Source of the DNA: Alphaproteobacteria bacterium
GTDB lineage: Bacteria; Pseudomonadota; Alphaproteobacteria; SHVZ01
Length of the DNA stretch: 44,046 bases
Assembly (NCBI GenBank): GCA_016869375.1
Contig: VGEH01000020.1
Span: 1 to 44,046 of the forward strand
Direction: 5' to 3'
The notes under the pieces were generated by a model. That model saw only the letters and a program-made list of their open reading frames with translations, searched no databases and had not been told where the DNA came from. The position numbers and the translations under genes are program-made. The stretch's first letter is position 1; each line of letters begins with the position of its first letter. Of the stretch, positions 27,562-37,773 are shown piece by piece.

Positions 27562-29514
<1,953 letters not shown>

Positions 29515-29631
29515 GGTCCTCGTTTCCTCTTTGGTCGCGCCGGGCTTGGACGATAGACTTCTCGCTTCCCGCTCGGTCGGTGATAGCGCGCCGCCTCGCC
29601 CCGAGGCAAGCCGCCCGCCGGAAACGAAGAA

Positions 29632-30531
29632 TTGCCTCTACCCGCAGCATTAACCTTACCGATCGTCCGCGCCTGCCTCTGGGCCGCGACGACGGCGCTG
29701 ACCTCGGCGGCGATGATGCTGCTGATCCGCTGGGCGGCGACGGAGCTTCACCCCTTCCAGATCTCCTTCCTGCGCTGCATCTTCGGCGCCCTCTTCACCC
29801 TTCCCTGGCTTTTCCAGATGGGGTTGAGCGAGGTCAGGAAGGTGGATATCGGCCGCTACAAATGGCGGGTCATGCTCGCCTTTGCGTCGATGCTCACCTG
29901 GTTCTACGCGGCCTCATACCTGCCGATGGCCGAATCGACAGCGCTCAACTTCACCACGCCGCTCTTCGCCACCGTCGGCGCCGCACTGGTCTTGAAGGAG
30001 ACCGTACGCATCCGGCGCTGGACCGCCACCATCCTGGGCTTCATCGGCGTCCTGATCATCGTCCGGCCGGGCGCGCATACCTTCAACCCGGCGGCGATCG
30101 TCATGATCATTTCGGCGCTGACCTCCGCCTTCTCGGTCCTCATCATCAAGCGCCTGACCAAGACCGAGTCGGCGCAGTCGATCGTCATGTTCACCTTCAT
30201 GTTCCTGGCGCCGCTGACGCTGATCCCGGCGCTGTTCGTTTGGCAGACGCCCTCCTGGTACGTGATCGCGCTGACCGCCGGCATGGGACTGGTCGGCACC
30301 TTCGGCAATTACTGCTCCGCGCGCGCCTTCACGCTCGCCGATGCCTCGGCCGTGCTGCCGATCGACTATCTGCGCATGCCGGTGGTCGCGTTCGTCGGCT
30401 TCGTCGCCTTCGGCGAGGTGCCGGATGCCCTGGTGTGGATCGGCTCCGGCATCATCGCCGCCTCGTCGCTATACATCGCGCACCGCGAGATGCAGCTCGC
30501 ACGCGAGGCGGCCAAGACGCGACGGACTTGA
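29632..30531 (+). CDS. EamA-family DMT transporter
   Basis: A 299-residue inner-membrane protein with ten predicted segments in two EamA repeats ([15 protein letters not shown] at the start, [18 protein letters not shown] in the first half, [18 protein letters not shown] in the second). The last pattern with [17 protein letters not shown] is typical of the group often annotated as S-adenosylmethionine or amino-acid metabolite exporters; substrate is unknown. The start is TTG 29632, poorly supported by its ribosome site; a start some codons later cannot be excluded. Confidence 0.86.
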   Translation: MPLPAALTLPIVRACLWAATTALTSAAMMLLIRWAATELHPFQISFLRCIFGALFTLPWLFQMGLSEVRKVDIGRYKWRVMLAFASMLTWFYAASYLPMAESTALNFTTPLFATVGAALVLKETVRIRRWTATILGFIGVLIIVRPGAHTFNPAAIVMIISALTSAFSVLIIKRLTKTESAQSIVMFTFMFLAPLTLIPALFVWQTPSWYVIALTAGMGLVGTFGNYCSARAFTLADASAVLPIDYLRMPVVAFVGFVAFGEVPDALVWIGSGIIAASSLYIAHREMQLAREAAKTRRT

Positions 30532-30532
30532 G

Positions 30533-31552
30533 CTACTTCTCGATCTTGGCGTCGTAGCGCCTCTGCCATTCCTTGAGGATCCGGTCGCGGTTGGAGGCGG
30601 CCCAGAGGAAGTCGTTGCGGATCAGCGATTCTTCGAGGCCTTTCGGATAAAAAGGCATGTCGGTCTCGACGCCCTTCATCGCCACCATGGTGGCGAAGCG
30701 CGCATAGAGCTTGTTCGCCTTCTCGGAGGCCGCCCAGTCCATCAGGCGCTTTGCCGCCTCGGGCTGCTTCGTGCCCTTGACGATGGCGGCCGTGTCCATG
30801 TCCCAGCCGCCGCCTTCTTCCATGACCAGGATCTCCACCGGCGCGTTGCCTTGGCGCGCGGCGACGCCGGCCAGCTCGTAGGAGATGCCGACAGGAAACT
30901 CGCCCGAGGCCGCCATGCGGCAGGGCTTAGTGCCGGACTTGATGTACATGGCGATGTTGTCGTGGAGCTTGTCCATGTAGGCCCAGGCCTTGTCCTCGCC
31001 CCAGAGCTGCATCCAGGCCGAGACGTGGAAATAGCCGGTGCCGGAGGAGGCCGGGTCCGGCATCAGCACATGTCCCTTGTAGGCGGGATCGGCGAGATCC
31101 GACCATTTCGAGGGACGTTTGAGGCCCTTCTTCGCCGCCTCGACGGAATTGAAGCAGATCGCCGCGGCCCAGGCTTCCATCCCGACCCAGGAGGGTGGAT
31201 TGGCCGGATCGCGGAACTGCGCCTTGATGCGCTCCAGGGACTTCGGCGCATAGGGATCGAGGATGCCCAGCCCCTTCAGCTGCAGCATGTTGGTGACGGC
31301 GAGGCCCCAGATCGCATCCGCCTGCGGACGGTCCTTCTCGGCCACCAGCTTGGCGGCGACCACGCCGGTCGAGTCGCGCCAGAGCACGAGCTCGATATCC
31401 GGGTTATCGTCCTCGAAGCCTTTCTTGAAGTCGTTGATGTATTCGGGAACGAGCGTCGAGTAGACGGTGAGCTTGGTCTTGGGCTGCGCATAGGCGGCAC
31501 CGGCCGCGATCATGAGGCCGGCAGCGAGCATCAGAAGCTTCGACAAACGCAT
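30533..31552 (-). CDS. TPP-riboswitch-controlled ABC substrate-binding protein
   Basis: A 339-residue periplasmic binding protein with a signal peptide (MRLSKLLMLAAGLMIAAGAA, cleavage near AYA-QPK). The mature sequence (KLTVYSTLVPEYINDFKKGF, then DSTGVVAAKLVAEKDRPQAD, SGTGYFHVSAW and RDRILKEWQRRYD at the end) looks like the family usually named 2-aminoethylphosphonate-binding proteins, which belongs to the same Fe(III)/thiamine superfamily as ThiB. A TPP riboswitch lies in its leader, so thiamine or a precursor is the more likely ligand here. No permease or ATPase gene is adjacent: the next gene is the convergent EamA transporter. Start ATG 31552 has GGAG 6 bases upstream. Confidence 0.88.
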   Translation of the reverse strand: MRLSKLLMLAAGLMIAAGAAYAQPKTKLTVYSTLVPEYINDFKKGFEDDNPDIELVLWRDSTGVVAAKLVAEKDRPQADAIWGLAVTNMLQLKGLGILDPYAPKSLERIKAQFRDPANPPSWVGMEAWAAAICFNSVEAAKKGLKRPSKWSDLADPAYKGHVLMPDPASSGTGYFHVSAWMQLWGEDKAWAYMDKLHDNIAMYIKSGTKPCRMAASGEFPVGISYELAGVAARQGNAPVEILVMEEGGGWDMDTAAIVKGTKQPEAAKRLMDWAASEKANKLYARFATMVAMKGVETDMPFYPKGLEESLIRNDFLWAASNRDRILKEWQRRYDAKIEK

Positions 31553-31558
31553 CGGAAT

Positions 31559-31583
31559 CTCCCGCGTTGGTCCAACGTTGGAG
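31559..31583 (-). promoter_or_regulatory. ribosome-site-sequestering hairpin, riboswitch output
   Basis: On the minus strand CGTTG and CAACG (with a GAC loop, extendable to CGTTGG/CCAACG) form a stem, and just outside it CTCC (31583-31580) pairs with GGAG (31562-31559), the ribosome site 6 bases before ATG 31552. This would hide the ribosome site and is the likely translational output of the TPP riboswitch upstream. Confidence 0.6.
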
Positions 31584-31631
31584 ATCCGGATTGGCTTGCT
31601 GGGGAGGCGGACCGCCTTGAAGGCAGCCGTG

Positions 31632-31724
31632 GTTCCAATCCCTTCGCCGGCATGATCCGGATCAGGTTCGAAGGGTCTCGGCGACGGTCGCCGACTCTCA
31701 GCCCTGACGGGCTCCCCTCGGAAC
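31632..31724 (-). ncRNA. TPP riboswitch (THI element)
   Basis: The minus strand has the core of the thiamine pyrophosphate aptamer: GGCTGAGAG (CUGAGA box), ACCCTTCGAACCTGATC, then CCGGATCATGCCGGCGAAGG. Terminal stem P1 forms between GTTCC (31724-31720) and GGAAC (31636-31632). It lies 79 bases upstream of the binding-protein start and points toward it. When TPP binds, a hairpin that covers the ribosome site probably forms and shuts off translation. Confidence 0.95.
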
Positions 31725-31830
31725 ACCCTTATTCTGGGGTTGGCCGCTTCCATGCGCAAGGGCCGCCAGTTGCCGGCGGAGTGGGACGCGCCTAGGCTCG
31801 GCGCCAGCTCCTCTCCTGACCTGAGCCGCC

Positions 31831-33351
31831 ATGCCCCTCCCTCGCATCGCGCTCGCGGGCTTCATGCTCGAGAGCAATGGACATTCGCCGGTCGCGACCA
31901 AGGCCGAGTTCGAAGCCCTCGGCTATTTCGGCGGCAACGCGTTGGCCGAGGACCTCGCCAAGCCGAACCCGCGCGCCAACGCGACGATGACCGGCTTTGT
32001 CGAAGGCATGAATGGCGGCCGTGACTGGGCCATGGTGCCGATCGTCTCCGCCTATGGCGGCGCCAGCGGCCCTGTCGACCAGGTCTTCTTCGAGGAGATC
32101 GTCGAGAAGCTGGCGACCGGCATCAGGGCGGCGATGCCGCTCGACGGCGTCTTCCTCTCGCTCCACGGCGCGGCGACGGCGACCGGCGATTTCGATCCCG
32201 ACGCGACCGTGCTGCGTACGGTGCGCTCGATCGTCGGCCCGGACGTGCCGATCATCGGCACGCTCGACCTCCATGCCAATGTCAGCCAGGCGATGGTCGA
32301 TCTCGCCGACGTGCTCTCCTCATACCTGACCAACCCGCATGTCGACATGCGCGAGCGCGGCGTCGAGTGCGCCGCGATCATGCGTGCGATGCTCGGCGGC
32401 CTGCGGCCGAAATCGGCCTTCGTGAAGTTGCCGCTGATCCCGCCGTCGGTCACCCAGAACACCAAGAGCGGCCCCTACGCCGACATCATCCGCTACGGCC
32501 AGTCGAAGCTCGACCACGAGATCCTGAACGTGTCGATCTGCTCCGGCTTCTCGCTCGGCGACACGCCGAAGAACGGCATGAGCATCACGGTGACAGCGCG
32601 GACCAGCGCCGAGCGTGCCCGCGAGGTCGCCCTCGACATCGCCAGGACCTGCTGGGCCGACCGCCAGCGCTACGTGCCGAAGATGACCGCGCTCGAGGAC
32701 GCGACCGCGATGGCGGTCGCCGCCGGCAAGGATGCAAGGAAGCCGGCGCTGCTCTTCGCCGACGTTGCCGACAATCCGGGCGGCGGCGGGCGCGGCAACA
32801 CGGCCTGGATCCTGGAAGCCTTTCACAAAGCCGGCGCCGAGGGCGTGCTGCTCGGCATCTTCAACGACCCGGCGCTCGCCGCCGAGGCGCATTCCAAGGG
32901 CAAGGGCGCCCGTTTCACCGCACGCTTCAACCGCAACGAGACCGACCAGTTCTCCAGGCCTTTCACGGCCGAGGCAACGGTCGAAGCGCTGCATGAGGGC
33001 AACACCGTCGGCCGCCGTGGCGTCGTCGCCGGCCGCGCGCTTCAGTATGGCAAGACCGCGCTGCTGAAGGTCGGCGGTATCAAGGTCGTCGTGATTTCGA
33101 TCCGCCAACAATGCTGCGATCCGATCGCCTTCGAGATGTTCGGCCTCGACATCGCCAAAGCGCGATCGGTCATCGTCAAGTCGCGCGGGCATTTTCGCGC
33201 CGGATTCGACGAGTTCTTCGCCGACGAGCACATCATCGAGGTCGACGTTCCCGGCCTGACCACGCCGGTGCTGTCGCGCGTCCCCTATCGCAACGTGCCG
33301 CGGCCGATCTTCCCGCTCGATCCGGATATGAGCTGGACACCGCCCCAGTGA
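31831..33351 (+). CDS. M81-family metallopeptidase, MlrC-like
   Basis: A 506-residue protein of the MlrC family, named for the enzyme that cleaves linear microcystin. The N-terminal domain carries the metal-site stretches LHGAATATGDFDPD and IGTLDLHANVS, and later ADVADNPGGGGRGNTAWIL. The C-terminal domain (MlrC_C) ends with VVISIRQQCCDPIAFEMFG and SRGHFRAGF. Most homologues are cytoplasmic hydrolases of unknown peptide or amide substrates, and microcystin itself is unlikely. Its TGA overlaps the GTG of the MFS gene, forming an operon with it. Confidence 0.9.
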   Translation: MPLPRIALAGFMLESNGHSPVATKAEFEALGYFGGNALAEDLAKPNPRANATMTGFVEGMNGGRDWAMVPIVSAYGGASGPVDQVFFEEIVEKLATGIRAAMPLDGVFLSLHGAATATGDFDPDATVLRTVRSIVGPDVPIIGTLDLHANVSQAMVDLADVLSSYLTNPHVDMRERGVECAAIMRAMLGGLRPKSAFVKLPLIPPSVTQNTKSGPYADIIRYGQSKLDHEILNVSICSGFSLGDTPKNGMSITVTARTSAERAREVALDIARTCWADRQRYVPKMTALEDATAMAVAAGKDARKPALLFADVADNPGGGGRGNTAWILEAFHKAGAEGVLLGIFNDPALAAEAHSKGKGARFTARFNRNETDQFSRPFTAEATVEALHEGNTVGRRGVVAGRALQYGKTALLKVGGIKVVVISIRQQCCDPIAFEMFGLDIAKARSVIVKSRGHFRAGFDEFFADEHIIEVDVPGLTTPVLSRVPYRNVPRPIFPLDPDMSWTPPQ

Positions 33352-34568
33352 ATTCCAGGCCGCTCATCTCGGCCGACGGCATCACCCGCCAGGGCTGGAT
33401 CCTGATCTGGACGCTGTCGGCGGCGCAGCTCGTCTCCTGGGGCACGCTGTTCTACAGCTTCTCGCTCTTCATCCTACCGATGGAGAAGGAGCTCGGATGG
33501 TCGAAGACCGATCTCAACGGCGCGCTCTCTGCCGGGCTCCTCGTCGCGGCCCTTTTCGCGATGCCAATCGGCCGCTGGATCGACCGCGGCCGCGACCGCG
33601 CCGTGCTGACGCTGGGATCGCTCGCCGGCGGCATCATGCTGTGCGCCTGGGCCGCGGTCTCCGATCTCATCCTCTTCTACGCGATCTGGCTGGTGATCGG
33701 CGCGGCGCTCGCCGCGACGCTCTACGAGCCGGCCTTCGCCGTGCTGACGACCAGGCTCGGTCCCCAGTACAAGCGCGCGATCACCTCGATGACCTTGGTC
33801 GGCGGCTTCGCCAGCACGGTGTTCATGCCGCTGACCCAGGTCCTGATCGACGGACTCGGCTGGCGGCCGGCGCTGGTCGTGCTCGGCCTTGTAACGCTCT
33901 CGATCTGCGCCGTCATCCACTGGATCATGCTGGCGCCCTCCGAACGGCCGCCGCCGCCGTCCGTGCCCGCCGAGACAGAGGATCGCTCGCCGCTTCGCCG
34001 CGCGATCCGCACGCCGGCCTTTTGGGCCCTCTTGATCGCCTTCGCCAGCTACAGCGCCGGCCAGTCGGCTGCGATCTTCCATTTGGTGCCGCTCCTGAAC
34101 GAGATGCAGATGGATCCGACCACCGTGGTCGCGATCCTCGCGATCATCGGGCCGATGCAGGTGGCCGGACGCGTCGCGATCGTCGCCTTCGGAAAGAACC
34201 TTTCGGCGCGGATGATCGGCATCTTCTCACTGGTGATACCGCCGCTGGCGATGCTGATCCTGCTGCTGGCGCCGCCGACGCCGCTCTGGGTCGGGCTCTC
34301 GGTCGCCCTCTATGGCGGCGCCAACGGCATGACCACGATCGTGCGCGGCACCGTGGTCCAGGAGGTGCTGGGCCGGGTGGGCTACGGCGTCATCAACGGT
34401 GCGCTGAGCTTCCCGGCGACGATCCTGCGCGCGCTGGCGCCGGCAGTCGCGGCACTCGTATTCGACCTCGCAGGCGGCTACGACCATGTGCTGTGGATGA
34501 TTTTCGGTCTCTACGTCGCCGCGGCCGCGGCCTTCGTCATCGCGGCGCGCACACGATCCGGGACTTGA
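33348..34568 (+). CDS. MFS transporter
   Basis: A 406-residue permease with twelve predicted membrane segments. The start is GTG 33348, overlapping the M81 stop (GTGA), which fixes the reading frame; the longer upstream frame is within the M81 gene. Marks are GWSKTDLNGALSAGLL, the loop-2 motif GRWIDRGRDRAVL and a central loop with TEDRSPLRRAIRTPAFWALL. Members of this OFA-like/monocarboxylate-like group move organic acids or peptides; with the M81 peptidase it may take up that enzyme's substrate. Confidence 0.88.
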   Translation: MNSRPLISADGITRQGWILIWTLSAAQLVSWGTLFYSFSLFILPMEKELGWSKTDLNGALSAGLLVAALFAMPIGRWIDRGRDRAVLTLGSLAGGIMLCAWAAVSDLILFYAIWLVIGAALAATLYEPAFAVLTTRLGPQYKRAITSMTLVGGFASTVFMPLTQVLIDGLGWRPALVVLGLVTLSICAVIHWIMLAPSERPPPPSVPAETEDRSPLRRAIRTPAFWALLIAFASYSAGQSAAIFHLVPLLNEMQMDPTTVVAILAIIGPMQVAGRVAIVAFGKNLSARMIGIFSLVIPPLAMLILLLAPPTPLWVGLSVALYGGANGMTTIVRGTVVQEVLGRVGYGVINGALSFPATILRALAPAVAALVFDLAGGYDHVLWMIFGLYVAAAAAFVIAARTRSGT

Positions 34569-34622
34569 AGGCACCCGCCGATTCAGCCACTTCTCAAGGA
34601 CGTAATTTCAGAGGCTTCGACC

Positions 34623-35342
34623 ATGGCCGACCGTCCGCTGATCGGGATCACGCTCGACTACCAGGAGAAGGGCACCTTCTCCCAGCGCCCGCATTACGCG
34701 GTTCGCACGATCTACTTCGCCGCGGTCGAGGCGGCCGGGGGCCTGCCGATCGCGATCCCGCATCTGGCCGACCGTCTGCCCGAGTACATGAAGATGATCG
34801 ACGGCCTGGTGATTCCGGGCGGCACGCACGCCTCGCCCGAATCCTGGTACGTCGACCTGCATGAGCCGCCGCCCTACGAGGAGACGCCCCGGGCCGCCTT
34901 CGACATTGCCGTGGTCGAGCAGGCGCTCAAGCGAGACATGCCGCTGCTCGGCATCTGCGCCGGCATGCAGGAGCTCGCCTGCGTCGCCGGCGCCAAGATG
35001 ACCCGCAACGTCCACAAGCACTACAAGACCGAGATCGACCACCGCCAGGGCATGACGGCCGACCGGTACGCCCATGACGTCACGGTCGAGCCGGGCACGC
35101 GCCTCGCGCAGATCGTCGGCGCCGGCAAGATCGAGGTGAACACCGCACACCAGGAGGCGGTGGTCTCGGTGCCCAAAGACATGACGATCTCGGCCCGCTC
35201 GCCGGACGGCGTCATCGAGGCGATCGAACTGCCGAAGCACAAATTCGCGCTCGGCGTCCAATGGCACCCGGAGTTCTTCCTCGCCGCCGGCAACCCACAC
35301 CGCAAGGTGTTCGAGGCGCTGGTCGCCGCGGCGAAGAGCTGA
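34623..35342 (+). CDS. gamma-glutamyl-gamma-aminobutyrate hydrolase family protein
   Basis: A 239-residue class I glutamine-amidotransferase-like hydrolase (PuuD, peptidase C26). The nucleophile is C112 in LLGICAGMQE, and the His-Glu pair is H215 and E217 in VQWHPEFF. Residues 1-20 (PLIGITLDYQEKGTFSQRP) and VIPGGTHASPESW are family features. PuuD releases GABA from gamma-glutamyl-GABA in putrescine breakdown; here the other puu genes are absent, so another gamma-glutamyl amide is equally possible. It lies 54 bases after the MFS gene. Confidence 0.88.
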   Translation: MADRPLIGITLDYQEKGTFSQRPHYAVRTIYFAAVEAAGGLPIAIPHLADRLPEYMKMIDGLVIPGGTHASPESWYVDLHEPPPYEETPRAAFDIAVVEQALKRDMPLLGICAGMQELACVAGAKMTRNVHKHYKTEIDHRQGMTADRYAHDVTVEPGTRLAQIVGAGKIEVNTAHQEAVVSVPKDMTISARSPDGVIEAIELPKHKFALGVQWHPEFFLAAGNPHRKVFEALVAAAKS

Positions 35343-35345
35343 GGG

Positions 35346-36925
35346 CTATTTCGATGCGGTCTCGTATCCGACCTTGAAGGCGCTCATCTCGAAGCCCTTC
35401 ACCTCGTTCCTGACCGCGATCGAACGCACCACCTGGAACAGGTAGGCCATCGGGCCTTCCTGCATGTTTTTGAGCTGGATCTCGCGATAGAGCGCCTTCC
35501 GCTTCTCGGAATCGCGTTCCATCATCGCCTTCTGGCCAAGCTCGTTCATCGCCGGGTCCTGCCAGGCGGCGCGCCATGCAGGATACTGCGCCAGCTTCGC
35601 CTCCGGCCGGTTGTCCGGGTTCATGACGTGGCGAGAGACCATGTTGTGCGGATCGGGCGAACGGACACCCCAGTTGATCAGCATCATCTGGTACTCGCGC
35701 GCCCTCGCCTTGGTGAAGACCTGCGCCGGCGCCATCTGCTCGAGCTCCAGCGTGACGCCGGCCTTGGCCGCGTTTGCCTGCACATGCTGGGCGAGATCGG
35801 GATAGGGCGTGACGCCCATCACCAGCATCTTGCGCTTGAGATCCGACTGGCCTGCCTCCTTCAGCAGCGCCTGGGCCTTGGCGATGTCGAGCGCGAAGGG
35901 CTGTCCCTCCTTGGCTCCAGCGCACCGAAGGCGCCGAGGGGCACGACGCTGTTCCGCGGCACGCCCTGATAGGCCATCACCGTCTTGGCGAGGCCCTCGT
36001 AGTCGACGAGGTAGCAGAAGGCCATGCGCACACGAGGATCCGCGAAGGCCGGATCGGTGGTGTTGAACATCAGGTGGATGTAGCCGTGCATCGCCGTCTG
36101 CTCGACACGGATGTCCTTGCGATCCTCCAGCGCCCTCAGGTCGTCGGAATTGAGGAGGCGGGCAACGTCGATGTCGCCCTTCTCGATCAGCAGCCGCTGG
36201 GCCGCAGACTCCGGCACATGGCGGACGACCACTCGGGATAGCGCCGGCTTCGCGCCGTAATAGACGTCGTTGCGTTCGAGCGTAACGGCCTCGTTCGCGG
36301 TCCAGCCCCGCACGCGATAGGGGCCGACGCAGGCCGAGTTGGTTTTGAACCAGTTGTTGCCGAGATCGTCGCCCTTGGCGTTCTTCTCGCCCTGCTCGCG
36401 ATCGAGGATCGCCGAAACGTTGCCCGACAGCACGCCGTAGATCAGGAGCTGGAGCGGATAGGGCTCGGGCAGCGTCAACTCCAGCGTCCGAGGCCCGGTC
36501 GCCCGGATCGTCTTCTCGGCGTTGTCCTTGGTGAAGCCCCATTCCGTCAGGTTGGCGGCATTGCCGAAGTTGAGCTTCAGCACCCGTTGCATCGACCAGG
36601 CGAGATCCTCGGCGATCGCCGGACGCCCGCTCGGGAACTTGAGGTCGGGCCGGAGCGTAATGGTGATCGTCCTGCCATCGGCCGACGCCGACCAGCTTTC
36701 CGCCGCCTTCGGCCGGAACTGGGAGGTGTCCTTGTAGTCCAGCGTGACCAGCGTGTCGCAGACGTTCCCCATGATGTCGCCGCCATTTACCTCGGCGATC
36801 TGGGCGGGATCGAGCGTGATGATGGCGTCCAGATTCCAGGCCATCACCAGCGCATCCTTCGGCGTCGCCGCCTGGATCGGCATGGCGAGAGACGTGGCGA
36901 GAGCAGCGGCGAGTCCGAGGCGCAT
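35346..36925 (-). pseudogene. family 5 peptide ABC substrate-binding protein, frameshifted
   Basis: Start ATG 36925 follows AAGGAG and a signal peptide (MRLGLAAALATSLAMPIQA). The frame codes an SBP_bac_5 binding protein (ALVMAWNLDAIITLDPAQI, then KLNFGNAANLTEWG) up to GAFGALE near 35920. There the frame shifts: the next codons of the family continue as KEGQPFALDIAKAQALLKEAG in another frame through ASK at 35346. One missing C in the run GAGCCAAGGAGG near 35912-35918 would restore a full protein of about 526 residues. So this is either a true frameshift or a sequencing error; no partner transporter genes adjoin it. Confidence 0.82.
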
Positions 36926-37008
36926 CGAAGGCTCCTTCCCGAATATTGCCATGATCTTATGCTTGGTTCGTCCCGCCGCGTAAGGTCCCGAGCCGTCGAC
37001 GGAATGCC

Positions 37009-37695
37009 ATGAAGAGCCCCCGCCTCCGACGCTGGCGACGCCTTCTCCTGACGGCCATCGCGGTGGTGCTGGCGGCACCGCTCGCCGTGCTCCTGGTCTA
37101 CCGCTTCCTGCCGCCGCCGATCACGCCTCTGATGATCATTCGCCAGATCGAGGGCGAGCCCCTCCGTTACGATTGGGTGCCTCTCGACGCGATCGCTCCG
37201 TCGCTGCCCCGGCTGGTCGTCGCCGCCGAGGACAATCTGTTCTGCCGGCACTGGGGCTTCGACATCGATGCCTTGCAGGACGAGCTGGAGAAGGCGCTCG
37301 ATGGCGAGGAGAGCCGCGGCGCCAGCACGATCAGTATGCAGGTGGCGAAGAACCTGTTCCTCTGGCCCTACCGCAGCTTCGTGCGGAAGGGGCTCGAAGC
37401 TTGGCTCACGCCCTATGTCGAGCTGGCGCTGCCGAAGCGGCGCATCATCGAGATCTACCTCAACATCGCCGAATGGGGGCCGGGCATCTATGGCGCCGAG
37501 GCGGCAGCGCGAACGCATTTCAAGGTCCCGGCGGCACGTTTGAAGACGGCGCAATCCTCTCAGCTCGCGGCCGTGCTGCCCAATCCGCGGCGGTGGTCGG
37601 CCTCGTCACCGACGGCCTACATCCAGAACCGTGCCGCCCTTTACCGCCAACGTGCGGCACAGCTTGGCCCCGCCTATCTCGGCTGCTGGCGGTAG
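37009..37695 (+). CDS. mtgA: monofunctional peptidoglycan glycosyltransferase
   Basis: A 228-residue inner-membrane enzyme that polymerises lipid II into glycan strands. One membrane anchor (about residues 10-31) is followed by the GT51 domain with the catalytic E74 in VVAAEDNLFCRHWGFD, the second motif GASTISMQVAKNLFLW and the third RIIEIYLNIAEWG, ending with AVLPNPRRWS. There is no transpeptidase domain. It is divergent from the broken peptide-binding gene with 83 bases between starts. Confidence 0.95.
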   Translation: MKSPRLRRWRRLLLTAIAVVLAAPLAVLLVYRFLPPPITPLMIIRQIEGEPLRYDWVPLDAIAPSLPRLVVAAEDNLFCRHWGFDIDALQDELEKALDGEESRGASTISMQVAKNLFLWPYRSFVRKGLEAWLTPYVELALPKRRIIEIYLNIAEWGPGIYGAEAAARTHFKVPAARLKTAQSSQLAAVLPNPRRWSASSPTAYIQNRAALYRQRAAQLGPAYLGCWR

Positions 37696-37773
37696 AGCGA
37701 TACGCCAGTGTCATCCATGACCGCGAGGAGCGGATGTGCTAGTCATGGGCGCATCCATCGCTAAGTGTCACGA

